Assembly (NCBI GenBank): GCA_040754075.1
Contig: JBFMDH010000029.1
Location: 36,088-100,087, forward strand
Length of the DNA stretch: 64,000 nucleotides
Direction: 5' to 3'
DNA from: Acidobacteriota bacterium
Lineage (GTDB): Bacteria > Acidobacteriota > Blastocatellia > UBA7656
Part shown: positions 24,479 to 34,352 of the stretch, piece by piece
Position numbering within the stretch: the first letter of the stretch is position 1
Layout: the number at the start of each line of letters is the position of its first letter
Notes under the pieces: generated by a model
The model's database searches: none
Seen by the model: the letters and a program-made list of their open reading frames with translations, nothing else
Told to the model about the DNA's origin: nothing
Made by a program: the position numbers and the translations under genes

Positions 24479-27400
24479 TTACTTGGGTTGCGTTCCATAG
24501 CGATAAACGACAAAGGTGCCAAGGCCGTAATCTGCGCCTAGCCCGATACTGACCCACTTCGCATTTGGGCGCACTCGAAAGATATATTTCCCAATCTGTT
24601 TAAAATTTCGGCCGACATAGCCGGTTTTTTGTTCGATCATCTCGACATCGCCCTCTACTCTCACGCCACCGGCCGCCGGAGGCTGGAAGTCTCTATCGGG
24701 GAGCGAGGCTGAGAAGTTCCCGGTGACGGTAATGGTAATCTCCTCACCGGGACTAATGGCACCAGGAGGGACGCCATCGAATTGCCACTCAACCGTTACG
24801 TTGCCTCCCTCTGACGGCGGATAGGCGTATTTCAGGGTGGCGGAGTTCAAGCCGTAGGTGTAATCGGTTCTGCCGCCACAACAGACATGGGCATAGGCGT
24901 CTTTGACCTGGGGATTCGCCAGTTGCAAGCTGCCTCCGGGCGGAGTTGTCACAGCCGGTTTTTGGGCTGGCGGACGGTTGTCCGTTTGATTGGGTTTGTC
25001 ATCATCGGGTATCTCTTCAACTTTCGGTTTGCTCTTTGCTTTGCCGGTTGGCCTGGTCGTTGGGTGGTCAGCGTCTTCCGGCAATTCTTCAACCTGCGGT
25101 TTGGTCGCAGAATCGCGAGGCTCATATTCATCCCGAAACCGCGCGACCTCCTCCATCAGACAAGGAAAGCCCTCAGCAGCCATCTCCGCTTCCTCGATAT
25201 AAGAGTTGGCTGATGTCATCTGCCGGGTTCGCTCAACCGCGAGTTTGGCGCTGGCGCGCAGTTGGGCGATGCGCCGCTGCGCCTGTAATCCGCGTTGAAC
25301 CGCGCTTAGGGCTTGGGCAACGAGCGGTCGGCTTTTGATTGATGCAGGGATTTGCTGCGCCAGATTGAGCGCCTGCTGAAAACGGCAATTCTCCAGAGAT
25401 TCCGCCAGAAGATTTGCTGTGCGGCGCACGGTGCGAAAGTATTCAAGCTCTTCCGTCGCTTTACTCACATCACAACCATTGATGCGCGCTTTGTTAATCT
25501 CTGCTTCAGCGGATTCAAGGTTGTCCTCTTCAAGCAATGAGCGAATATTTGCCAGTGCAGGCATACAAGCGCCCTGCCTCGTGCACTCATCGGCTTTCCT
25601 TGGCAAGTCTGCGGCAAGTCCGAGTTCGGCGCTCGCGTCAAGCAGCGCCTGATTGATGGCTCGTACTCGCTCATTCATCGGGTCAATGTTGCACAGGGCG
25701 TTGTTATACTCGGCTAAGTTTTTTTCGGCTTCCGCTTTCGCCTTCCGAATTGATTCAAGCAGGCGGAGCGCATCTTCAACTGAGGTGATGTTCGGAGAGC
25801 TGAAGAGGTCGCTGTTGCGACTCGCGACTAACTCAGCCAGGTCGTCGAATCGCTTCTTCAAGTTAAGCGGCAAGCGGTTGATAAATCGCGGGTCTAGCCC
25901 GTGAAGTTTCTTCAAGTCATTAATCGCCTGCGCCAGTGCGTCACGGCGTTTATCCAGGTCTTTGCTTAAAGCGGTGCCTCTGTCGTAATCGGCACGAATC
26001 TGTTTTGCTATGACTTCAGCGGTTCGCGCTTCAACATCAATTCTGGGGATGAGGTCTTGGGCTTCCTTGAGGGTCTGTCTCACCGCTTCAACCTCTTTCG
26101 CCAGAATCGCCAATTTGCGCGAATCCTCGCCAGCCAATTTATCTAACCTGCCAATCTCGGCAGCCAGACGAATGGCATCCTGATAGTGACGTTTAATCGT
26201 AGCGCCGTCGGTGACAGCCGAACACCTTTCGGCAAGGGCGGTCGCAAGCTTGAGTTTCTCTGCAACCTCCTGAGCCTTCCGGTTCGCTTCAACTTCATAG
26301 CGTTCGAGATTGCTCTTGAGTTGCGCGGCGTTTGCACAACGAAGTTGGTCGCCCGGTCCGTTAAAGCCCGTAACTTGCCTTCTAAAATTGTTCAACTCGG
26401 TGACGGTTGCGCCAACTCGCTGATTAATGAGTTTCAGTTGTCCGACGCGGCTTTGCACTTGACCGGGTAAAGTGGCGGCTTCTTTGGCATCTTTATCCCA
26501 GGCGGCGACCTTGCCTTCAAGCACGGTGAGGTCTTTACCAAGCGCCGTCCAATCGCGTTCCAGATGAAGCGTGACAATGCGTGGCGTGCTTGAAGGCATC
26601 AGCAAATCCGGCGTAATATCGCTGTCTCTGGGTATGTAGTTGTCGTGATAGGCATCAACCTTTAGACCCGAACGAAATTCTGCAACCGAGTAGGGGGCGC
26701 TGTCCTTCAGTTCAAAGCGGGCTTCACCAAACTCGTTGGTATTTTCTATCCCCACCAGCTTTCCCTTAAACCGAATCCGCACGTCGGTGTTGCTCAAAGG
26801 TTGCTGCGTGAAACTGTCAATAATCTCGACGACCAGGCGGATCGGCGTATCTTCCGACGGCGGGTCTTCGCCCGGCTCCATCACAAAGGTTGCCGAAGCC
26901 GTGGCATCGGTGTATTGATAATCCCGGCGCACCTGAGCGATTTTGGTCTGGCGTTTATAGCCCTGTGCTGTTGCTGTAATTATAACGCTTGTGGCATCAA
27001 TGCCGATGACATCCCTTATCATTGCCAGCCCTGTGGCATCAGTGGCTGTAGAGATTTTTTCGACGCTTACTGTCCCCCCGACAATGGGCGCTTGATTTTT
27101 ATCGCTTGCCAGGACTTTCACACTAACCAGATTGTTGCCTTCGGATTTCTTCGATTTCTCTTTCAGCCGATACGGGGGCAGATTTTTTTCCCCTTCGCCC
27201 TGAGCGATTTGCACGTCACTACTCAGGGTCTCGAAATATTCCTGAGAAATTTCCAGGCTGAATTTTCCATACGCCTTGAGGGTTATCCGCGCGGTGCCTG
27301 AACCATCGGTCGTGCCTTTATAAATGCCCGAGGTAACGCCTGCCTGTCCGGTTAAGACAACCTCTGCACCCACGACGTTGCTAAGGTCTTTGGCATTTTG

Positions 27401-28093
27401 AACCTGAACGACCACTTCAACATTGGTTTCAACGACCGTTTTTTTGGTGAGCTTGATGGTCGGTGCGGTGATGGTTTTTCCGCTCTGAAATTTATTTAAA
27501 GAGATACGCACCTCACCGCTCTGATAGCCGTCCTTACCGGCATGTATGGCATAGGTATAGGCGCGCACCCCTAAAGTCGCATCGCCGTTTTGGTCGGTGT
27601 AGCCGTCGGCTTCGCTGCGCCGCGACCCGCCGATATCGCTAAATACAATTCTTGCCCCTGGTATCGGTTCTTGTTTTTCGCCTTCAACGTGAACCTTAAC
27701 TTTAATCAATTTTGAATCGTCATCAGATGAAACTTTCTTTATCTCTATAGAACGATATATCGTTGTGCCTGATAGCTTGATGTTGCCCGTCCATTGTAAA
27801 TCGTCCTTGCTCACTTCAATCGTCACTTCTGAAGTCTCGCCGGCCCGTACCTCCAGGGTGACCTGACCATTGGCGTGGGTCTCTTCCCGATAATCGGCAG
27901 GTCTGATATCCGGCACCCAGGTATCATGCCAAACATAGACCCTGGCGCCGCCAACCGGGTTGCCGTCCGGTCCCTTCACCTGCAACGTTAGCTTGATCGT
28001 TTTCTTACTCTGCATAGCCGATGATGACCAATAAGGGAGCACCAACAGGGCAAGCACTATCGCAGGGATAATCGGAATTCGTGACACTTTCAT
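24479..28093 (-). CDS. Large envelope protein: Ig-like repeats plus long coiled coil
   Basis: 1204 residues with a signal peptide (IPAIVLALLVLPYWSSSAM). Residues about 33-520 hold at least five carboxypeptidase-regulatory/Big-type beta-sandwich repeats, marked by GARVYV, GARIVF, GAEVVLTG and GGTVSVE turns, each followed by DG/NG-A-TL. Residues about 520-1010 are charged and helical with long heptad-like runs (QLKSNLERYEVEANRKAQEV) and scattered Cys. A Pro/Lys/Asp-rich linker (about 1015-1075) leads to a C-terminal beta domain of about 120 residues. It may span or brace the cell envelope. It begins 9 bp after the small zinc-ribbon/HTH gene and is followed by another secreted protein, so the three form an operon. 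Confidence 0.85.
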   Translation of the reverse strand: MKVSRIPIIPAIVLALLVLPYWSSSAMQSKKTIKLTLQVKGPDGNPVGGARVYVWHDTWVPDIRPADYREETHANGQVTLEVRAGETSEVTIEVSKDDLQWTGNIKLSGTTIYRSIEIKKVSSDDDSKLIKVKVHVEGEKQEPIPGARIVFSDIGGSRRSEADGYTDQNGDATLGVRAYTYAIHAGKDGYQSGEVRISLNKFQSGKTITAPTIKLTKKTVVETNVEVVVQVQNAKDLSNVVGAEVVLTGQAGVTSGIYKGTTDGSGTARITLKAYGKFSLEISQEYFETLSSDVQIAQGEGEKNLPPYRLKEKSKKSEGNNLVSVKVLASDKNQAPIVGGTVSVEKISTATDATGLAMIRDVIGIDATSVIITATAQGYKRQTKIAQVRRDYQYTDATASATFVMEPGEDPPSEDTPIRLVVEIIDSFTQQPLSNTDVRIRFKGKLVGIENTNEFGEARFELKDSAPYSVAEFRSGLKVDAYHDNYIPRDSDITPDLLMPSSTPRIVTLHLERDWTALGKDLTVLEGKVAAWDKDAKEAATLPGQVQSRVGQLKLINQRVGATVTELNNFRRQVTGFNGPGDQLRCANAAQLKSNLERYEVEANRKAQEVAEKLKLATALAERCSAVTDGATIKRHYQDAIRLAAEIGRLDKLAGEDSRKLAILAKEVEAVRQTLKEAQDLIPRIDVEARTAEVIAKQIRADYDRGTALSKDLDKRRDALAQAINDLKKLHGLDPRFINRLPLNLKKRFDDLAELVASRNSDLFSSPNITSVEDALRLLESIRKAKAEAEKNLAEYNNALCNIDPMNERVRAINQALLDASAELGLAADLPRKADECTRQGACMPALANIRSLLEEDNLESAEAEINKARINGCDVSKATEELEYFRTVRRTANLLAESLENCRFQQALNLAQQIPASIKSRPLVAQALSAVQRGLQAQRRIAQLRASAKLAVERTRQMTSANSYIEEAEMAAEGFPCLMEEVARFRDEYEPRDSATKPQVEELPEDADHPTTRPTGKAKSKPKVEEIPDDDKPNQTDNRPPAQKPAVTTPPGGSLQLANPQVKDAYAHVCCGGRTDYTYGLNSATLKYAYPPSEGGNVTVEWQFDGVPPGAISPGEEITITVTGNFSASLPDRDFQPPAAGGVRVEGDVEMIEQKTGYVGRNFKQIGKYIFRVRPNAKWVSIGLGADYGLGTFVVYRYGTQPK

Positions 28094-28102
28094 GGCTTCC
28101 TC

Positions 28103-28357
28103 CTACATCAAAAACAATGAATCTTTACAAACCCGCAAGCCGCCGGTTACGGTCTGCACCGCATGAATCTGTCCTTCGGCAATCAGTTGGTTAAAGGTTT
28201 GAACATCCACTTCCAAAACGCCTGCGGCTTGAGCGCGGGTGAGCATTTCAACCTCATGTTCACAATGTGGGCAATGCAGCATTAAACGAAAAGCGCGAAA
28301 TTCCATTGTCTGTAATCGGGTTGTGGTGACTTTTAATCTTGCGATTCGCCTGGTCAT
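28103..28357 (-). CDS. Small zinc-ribbon/MerR-like helix-turn-helix protein
   Basis: 84 residues from ATG 28357. A basic N-terminus (MTRRIARLKVTTTRLQ) leads to CPHCEHEV, one half of a zinc site, then a helix-turn-helix like that of excisionases and MerR (MLTRAQAAGVLEVDVQTFNQLIAEGQIH) and GGLRVCKDSL. Proteins of this layout are common in Acidobacteria; from memory they are usually annotated only as HTH proteins. No strong ribosome site is seen; the start was chosen by the typical basic beginning. It lies 9 bp before the 1204-residue protein gene. It may be a local regulator, although the role is unproven. Confidence 0.7.
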   Translation of the reverse strand: MTRRIARLKVTTTRLQTMEFRAFRLMLHCPHCEHEVEMLTRAQAAGVLEVDVQTFNQLIAEGQIHAVQTVTGGLRVCKDSLFLM

Positions 28358-28382
28358 TGATTTCAATCTTGGTGAAAGCTGG

Positions 28383-28388
28383 TATAAT
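28383..28388 (+). promoter_or_regulatory. Consensus -10 box upstream of the winged-helix/TPR regulator
   Basis: TATAAT stands about 120 bases before the ATG at 28507. No good -35 hexamer is found at 17 bp (the nearest TTGATT is 20 bp away), so this is a tentative promoter. The 130-bp gap also serves the divergent operon on the minus strand. Confidence 0.35.
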
Positions 28389-28506
28389 CGAGCCGCCGTT
28401 TTCGACTGCCGACAGTTCCGTTTTTACATCTCACACCTGAGAGATAGAGTAACGAGAAAAAGCTGATATTTTTCTGAAATCGTTTTGCATAAGGCTTTTG
28501 AGGACT

Positions 28507-30882
28507 ATGGAAGTATTGAATCGACAGCTTTATCGGTTTGCGGGCGTCGAAATTGACCCGTCACAAAATTGCCTGAAAATCGGCAACCAAGACCTCTACC
28601 TCCGCTATAAACTGATGCAATTGCTGGTCTACCTCATCGAAGAGCGCCACCGCGTTGTCAGCAAACGCGATTTGATTGAGAACATCTGGGAAGGCGCGGT
28701 TATCACCGATGACGCGCTGGTGCAATCCATCAAAGAATTGCGCCGCGCGCTCAATGATGACCCGCGCCAGCCGCGTTTCATCAAAACTATTCCGAAAGTC
28801 GGCTACCGCTTCATTGCCGAGGTTGAAACACTCGGGCTGAATGATCTTGCCACCATTCATTGCGAGGAACATACGTCGGTTGAGTTCGAGTACGAAGAGA
28901 TTACTGATAGTGAATCGCCGTTGCCTGTAATCGCATTGCCAATCGCATCAACGCCAATCATAGAAAAATCCCGACGCCGGCGGATTTATCTATTCGCCAT
29001 TGCCGCAAGCCTTCTCATTGTTGCTATGTTAACGGTTTATCTCTTCCGGCAAGGCAATCGTCAACTGCCGGAAATCGCTTTATCGGAACTTGCAGGCAAG
29101 CGGTCGGTTGCGGTGATGTATTTCGATAATCAATCAGGAAATCCCCATCTCGACTGGTTGCGTGAAGGGCTTGCGGATATGCTCATCACCAACCTTTCGC
29201 GTTCCGACAAATTGACTTTATTGAACCGGCGACAGCTTCATCTGCTGTTGGAAAGAATCGGTTACAACAGCGGCAATAATATTCGCCTCGATGACGCGCT
29301 TCATATTGCGGAGTTAAGCCGCGCCGAGATTATCGCTCTCGGCAGCTTTGCAAATGTCAATGACAGCATTCGCATCGATGTGCAATTGTACGACACCCGC
29401 CATCATCAACTGCTTACCTCAGAGCATCTGGTTGTCGATACGCCCAAAGACCTGCTCACCAACATCGACCTGCTTTCGCTGAAACTGGCGGCGCATCTGC
29501 GCCCTGACCCTGATGGTCAGGAGAAGACCGGTAGCCTGGCTGAAGTGATGACCAATAATCTGGAAGCCTACCGCGCATACTCACTCGCTGTAGAAAAAGC
29601 TCAGGCGTTACATAACGAAGAGGCGATTGCCCTGCTTGAAAAAGCCATCGCCCTTGACCCGCAATTTGCGATGGCTTACGGACGCATCGGTTATGCTTAT
29701 GCAGTGACCGACAGTCATGCCTTAAAGGCTCGCCCCTACCTCGAAAAAGCTTTTCAGCTAGCAAACCGCTTAACCGAAAAAGACCGGCTATATATCATTG
29801 CCTGGTATGCCATCGCCAATTTCGATTATCCCGGCGCTATTGAACCCTTCAAAAAAATCATCGCGCAATATCCCTTGGAAGTTGAAGCTTATTTGCGGCT
29901 CGGTTATTTGCTGAGGGGCGAAAGCCGGTACGCAGAAGCCATCAATGTCTTGAAACAGGGTTTAGTCGTTGACCCGGATGCCAAGGAAATTTACAACGCG
30001 CTCGGTCTCATTTATCTTGATCGCTATCGTTATGATGAAGCGATTGCCGCGCACCGGCATTATGTTGAACTCGCGCCCGCTGAAGCCAATGCCCACGATA
30101 GTCTGGCGATGAGCTATCAATGCGCGGGGCGTTATGATGAAGCCATTGCCGAATACCAGCGCGCCATTGACCTCAAACCCAATTTTCACATCGCCCACTT
30201 TCATCTGGGCAACAGCTATTTTCAAACCGGGCGTTATCAGGCAGCGATTGCGCAATATCACAAAAGCTTGGAGGTTGCGCCCAATGACCGCGAACGCGCC
30301 GTCGCTTATGACCGGCTTGCCAAAATCTATTTGCGCAAGGGCGATCTGCATCGGGCAAGCGCCCTGACAAAGCGCACCCTGCAATACGAAAAAAGTTATG
30401 TCTGGACGCCGCTCCTGCTGGCATTGCAGCGAGGCGACCTGAAATCGGTTGAAAAATTTAAAGCCTCCATCTTTGCGCAATCCCCTTTCGGACATCGCGG
30501 GCAAAGACCGCCTATGAGAACCTATTCTTACATTCGCGGCTATCTGGCGCTCAAGAGCGGGCAGCAAGCCGAAGCCATCAACCATTTCAAAGCAGCCATT
30601 CAATACGCGCCGCTAATTTGGGAAATCGATTCTCTGGAAGATTGCCTTGCCAGCGCTTACCTGGAATCCGGCAGATGGGATGAAGCCATCGCCGAATACC
30701 AACGCATCATCAATACAAACCCGAATTATCCATTGGCGCATTATCATCTCGCGCAGGCTTTCGAGCAAAAAGGCGACACCGACAAAGCCCGCGCCCTGTA
30801 TGCGCATTTCCTGCAAGCCTGGAAGCACGCTGACCCTGAATTGCCTGAAATCATCCGCAGCAAAAAAGTGTTGGCGGGTTAA
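28507..30882 (+). CDS. CadC-like winged-helix regulator with TM helix and TPR array
   Basis: 791 residues from ATG 28507. An OmpR/CadC-type winged helix (about 5-105: VVSKRDLIENIWEG, LRRALNDDPRQPRFIKTIPKVGYRF) is followed by a linker, one membrane helix (about 158-178, IYLFAIAASLLIVAMLTVYLF), a TolB-like domain (about 195-330, SVAVMYFDNQSGNPHLDWLREGLADML) and at least eight TPRs to the end. The DNA-binding part is cytoplasmic, the rest periplasmic. Membrane-bound one-component regulators of this kind are expanded in Acidobacteria. The ribosome site is weak (GAGG 3-4 bases before ATG). Divergent from the HTH/envelope operon, which may be its target. Confidence 0.9.
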   Translation: MEVLNRQLYRFAGVEIDPSQNCLKIGNQDLYLRYKLMQLLVYLIEERHRVVSKRDLIENIWEGAVITDDALVQSIKELRRALNDDPRQPRFIKTIPKVGYRFIAEVETLGLNDLATIHCEEHTSVEFEYEEITDSESPLPVIALPIASTPIIEKSRRRRIYLFAIAASLLIVAMLTVYLFRQGNRQLPEIALSELAGKRSVAVMYFDNQSGNPHLDWLREGLADMLITNLSRSDKLTLLNRRQLHLLLERIGYNSGNNIRLDDALHIAELSRAEIIALGSFANVNDSIRIDVQLYDTRHHQLLTSEHLVVDTPKDLLTNIDLLSLKLAAHLRPDPDGQEKTGSLAEVMTNNLEAYRAYSLAVEKAQALHNEEAIALLEKAIALDPQFAMAYGRIGYAYAVTDSHALKARPYLEKAFQLANRLTEKDRLYIIAWYAIANFDYPGAIEPFKKIIAQYPLEVEAYLRLGYLLRGESRYAEAINVLKQGLVVDPDAKEIYNALGLIYLDRYRYDEAIAAHRHYVELAPAEANAHDSLAMSYQCAGRYDEAIAEYQRAIDLKPNFHIAHFHLGNSYFQTGRYQAAIAQYHKSLEVAPNDRERAVAYDRLAKIYLRKGDLHRASALTKRTLQYEKSYVWTPLLLALQRGDLKSVEKFKASIFAQSPFGHRGQRPPMRTYSYIRGYLALKSGQQAEAINHFKAAIQYAPLIWEIDSLEDCLASAYLESGRWDEAIAEYQRIINTNPNYPLAHYHLAQAFEQKGDTDKARALYAHFLQAWKHADPELPEIIRSKKVLAG

Positions 30883-31139
30883 ACCGCAAAAAAATATCCG
30901 CCGCACCCGCTCAATCCCAAGACCAATTTAATGCTTTCATTGCTTGCTCATTGCTTTCACGATAGGCACAGAAAGAAGCATCCAACGACCACCGGCTTAG
31001 TGATTGAAATGTCCGCAATTTCCAACGTATAATTTCCGGGCAACACGGACTGCTTCCTTTTCAAAACAGCCTTGAATGTATCGGCAGCCTATTTATTCAA
31101 ACGGTTATTCTGAATCTGTTTTAATGACGATTAAAATTT

Positions 31140-34049
31140 ATGGGCTTTAAATCTTTAAAAGACCGACAGGAACTATTGGAAGCAGCAACCAAAATATCGC
31201 CCGAAGCGCGCACCGCCTTTATCAATACGCACTGTAACAACGACGAAACCTTGCGCCAGGAAATCGAATCGCTGTTAAACCTGCACGACAAAGCGACGGC
31301 AGTTATCGAAGCAGACACCTTGAGCGATGAAACCCGGTTGCTGGGCACCGATATGCAGTTTGCAGACGAGATGACCGGCAAACGCATCGGCGCTTATGAA
31401 GTGACTGGCGAACTCGGACGCGGCGGCATGGGCGCGGTTTATCTGGCGACGCGCGCCGACAAACAATACGAAAAACAGGTCGCCATCAAAATTGTACAGC
31501 GCGGTATGGAGAACAAATTTGTCATCAATCGTTTCCGGCAGGAGCGACAAATCCTTGCGCACCTCGACCACCCGAATATCGCGCGCTTGATCGATGGCGG
31601 CACCACCGAAGACGGTTTACCTTATTTTGTGCTGGAATACGTCGAAGGCAAACCCATCACCGCCTATTGCGATGACAATCGCTTGACCACCATTGAACGC
31701 TTGCAACTCTTCCGTCAGGTCTGTTCGGCGATTCAGTACGCCCATCAAAATTTAGTGGTTCACCGCGACATCAAACCCGGCAACATTCTGGTGACCGTGG
31801 ATGGCGTGCCCAAGCTTCTGGATTTTGGCATTGCCAAATTGCTCGACCCGGAATTCGCCTTTCAAGCCGATGCCACGGCAAACATTGCGCGCCTGATGAC
31901 GCCTGCATATGCGAGTCCCGAACAGGCAAAGGGCGAACCGATTACCACCTCAAGCGACATCTACAGCCTCGGCGTACTCCTTTATCAATTACTCACCGGT
32001 CATCGCCCATATGAGGTCACCAGTTCTTCGCCTGTGGAGATGGTGCGCGTTATTTGTGAACAGGAACCTTCTAAACCGAGCACGGTCATCAATCGTTCGG
32101 TCACTGCGGTTAATGGCAATGAGCAGACCGATTCGCATCGCACCTCCGAAAACCTGAGTAAACCGCGCGCCGCGCAGCCGGAAAAACTGCGTCGCCAACT
32201 GGCAGGCGACCTTGATAACATCATCCTCAAAGCCCTCAGAAAAGAGCCTGAACGGCGCTATTCTTCAGTTGAAAAATTCTCCGATGACATTCGCCGTCAC
32301 CTTGAAGGACTGCCAATCAGCGCCCGTCCCGATACCTTTTCCTATCGCGCCGGTAAATTTATCGGGCGTCATCGCGCCAGTGTGATTGCCGCAACTGTGG
32401 TCACCATTTTATTGCTTGCGGCAACCGCCACCGCCATCTGGCAGGCGCGCATTGCGCGTAGCGAACGCGACAAATCCGAACATCGTTTCAATCAGGTTCG
32501 CAAACTTGCAAATGCCGTGTTGTTCGATTATCACGATGGCATAGAAAAACTGCCCGGCTCGACGCCGATGCGCGAACGCATGGTGCGCGACGCCCTGGAA
32601 TACCTCGACAATCTTTCGCAGGAAAGCAGCAATGATTTAACGCTGCAACGCGAACTCGCATCGGCATATGAAAAAGTCGGACTCGTGCAGGGCAATCCTT
32701 TCAAAGCCAGTTTCGGCGATTATTCGGGCGCCTTAGCCAGTCAGCGAAAAGCCCTGACGATTCGCGAACGGTTATATGCCGCCGATGCGACAAACGCAGA
32801 CATCCGCCGCGAACTGGCAAAAAGTTACCTCTTGATTGGCGACCTCCTGAGAGTGACCGGACAGGTAAGCGAAATGCTCACCGATTATTTGAAGGCGCAG
32901 GAACTTTTAAAAGCGGCGCTCACCGATGCCCCCGACCATATTGAAATTCGTCGCGATTTGGAAAATACCTATACACGACTTGGCCGGTATCAGATTTCCA
33001 GCAGCGATATGAATGCGGCATTTGAAAATCTCACGCAGGCGCTCACCATTGCCCAAGGGTTAGCTGCCGAACACCCGCAAGACATCGAAATCCGTCGCGA
33101 CCTCGCGCTCAGTCATATGTTTTTAGGCGATGCGCTCGGCGGTATGGGGAAAGCCCCGGAAGCTCTCGATTATCAACGCCGTTCATTAGCCATGATGGAA
33201 AAACTATCAACCGATTATCCCGACAATGCCCAAGCCAAGCGCGATGTCGGCGTCGTGTTGCAACGTCTCGCAGACACGCTCGCCGAATCGGGCGAGGTAA
33301 AAAGCGCGCTCGAATACAATCGTAAAGCTTTGGCGATTGATGAAAAGCTTTACCTGGCCGACCCGACCAACGCGCAGGCGCAACGCGACCTGATGGCGGA
33401 CTATCAAAAAATCGGCAAGATGCTGCTGGCGCTCGGCGATGCCAGCGGCGCATTAGAGCAACAACGCAAGGCGCTCGGCTTTGCCGAAAAGCTTGCCGCC
33501 GCCGACCCCGGCAACGCCGAAGCGCAAGCCGACCTCTCGAACTGCTACTACAAACTTGGCGATGTGATGATGGCAAAAAATGATTTGCGCGGCGCGTTAG
33601 CCTATTATCAAAACTCGCTCGCCATTGATGAAGCGATAGCCGCCGCTGACCCTGCAAATGCAGATGCGCGACTCACTGCCGCCGAAAGCCATTTGATGGT
33701 CAGTGATCTGTTGCTCAAACTCGGAAGCGTTCAGGAAGCGATTCGGGAACTTAATCAGGCGCGACAAACCTATGAAGATTTAGCGACTCATCAATCCGCA
33801 GATGAAAGTTTGCAACACAGTTTGCCGACGGTTTACGAAAATCTCGGCGATGCGTACAGCCTGGCGGCGAATAAAACAGCGCGCGCGGAAAACCTGCGCG
33901 CGGCATGCGACTGGTATCAGAAGAGTCTCGATGGTTGGCTTGATTTACAGCAACGCAATTTGTTGAAAGATGCCCAAGGGAAACCCGCCGAAGCGGCGCA
34001 AAAGTTAGCCAAATGCAAAACGGCTGTGGCAAAGCTCAAGGCACAATAA
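31140..34049 (+). CDS. Membrane Ser/Thr protein kinase with TPR tail
   Basis: 969 residues. A short N-terminal helical region resembles the one found in many Acidobacteria kinases (IESLLNLHDKA). The Hanks-type kinase domain covers about 85-375: GRGGMGAVYLA (P-loop), VAIKIV (Lys), HRDIKPGNIL with catalytic Asp210, LDFGIAKLL and SPEQAKGEPITTSSDIYSLG. One membrane helix follows (about 418-440, ASVIAATVVTILLLAATATAIW), then about 500 residues of TPR repeats (DYSGALASQRKALTIRERLY and similar). All catalytic motifs are intact. Substrates are unknown. It follows the TPR regulator gene by 257 bp; no promoter recognised. Confidence 0.95.
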   Translation: MGFKSLKDRQELLEAATKISPEARTAFINTHCNNDETLRQEIESLLNLHDKATAVIEADTLSDETRLLGTDMQFADEMTGKRIGAYEVTGELGRGGMGAVYLATRADKQYEKQVAIKIVQRGMENKFVINRFRQERQILAHLDHPNIARLIDGGTTEDGLPYFVLEYVEGKPITAYCDDNRLTTIERLQLFRQVCSAIQYAHQNLVVHRDIKPGNILVTVDGVPKLLDFGIAKLLDPEFAFQADATANIARLMTPAYASPEQAKGEPITTSSDIYSLGVLLYQLLTGHRPYEVTSSSPVEMVRVICEQEPSKPSTVINRSVTAVNGNEQTDSHRTSENLSKPRAAQPEKLRRQLAGDLDNIILKALRKEPERRYSSVEKFSDDIRRHLEGLPISARPDTFSYRAGKFIGRHRASVIAATVVTILLLAATATAIWQARIARSERDKSEHRFNQVRKLANAVLFDYHDGIEKLPGSTPMRERMVRDALEYLDNLSQESSNDLTLQRELASAYEKVGLVQGNPFKASFGDYSGALASQRKALTIRERLYAADATNADIRRELAKSYLLIGDLLRVTGQVSEMLTDYLKAQELLKAALTDAPDHIEIRRDLENTYTRLGRYQISSSDMNAAFENLTQALTIAQGLAAEHPQDIEIRRDLALSHMFLGDALGGMGKAPEALDYQRRSLAMMEKLSTDYPDNAQAKRDVGVVLQRLADTLAESGEVKSALEYNRKALAIDEKLYLADPTNAQAQRDLMADYQKIGKMLLALGDASGALEQQRKALGFAEKLAAADPGNAEAQADLSNCYYKLGDVMMAKNDLRGALAYYQNSLAIDEAIAAADPANADARLTAAESHLMVSDLLLKLGSVQEAIRELNQARQTYEDLATHQSADESLQHSLPTVYENLGDAYSLAANKTARAENLRAACDWYQKSLDGWLDLQQRNLLKDAQGKPAEAAQKLAKCKTAVAKLKAQ

Positions 34050-34352
34050 AGTCACCGCTCGATGATTGGGTTTTCGATTAGCGTCTGGCCTTTTGCTCAT
34101 TTCATTTTGCATCAAGCAAGGCGCTGTCTTTTGCCCGTTTCAATTTCCATCAATCAATGCGTTTTCTTTCCAGGAGAAAAATTTATCCGCGGATTGAGCA
34201 GATGAGGCGGATAGCGGCTGATACCCGAATCCATTTTATCCGCATGAATCGCGAATAAATTTTCACCACTGGTTGTCGAACATTTTATTTTCCCGAAACG
34301 CCTTGAATGCGCTCGCAGATTCATTGCCTCTCATCATCACGGTTATGTTAAA
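34050..34352. other. Intergenic region with an inverted repeat
   Basis: About 300 bp. It contains the inverted repeat listed at 34176-34264. A possible promoter lies just before the ABC binding-protein gene (TTGCCT at 34324, AT-rich GTTAAAAT about 17 bases further). No other gene is visible. Confidence 0.4.
34176..34264. repeat. Extragenic inverted repeat, TTATCCGCG type
   Basis: GAAAAATTTATCCGCGGATT on the left arm is mirrored by AATCGCGAATAAATTTTC on the right (two mismatches or indels), with further TCCGC/GCGGAT words between. Dispersed elements of this wording are familiar from many environmental genomes. It lies between two plus-strand genes. Confidence 0.55.
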
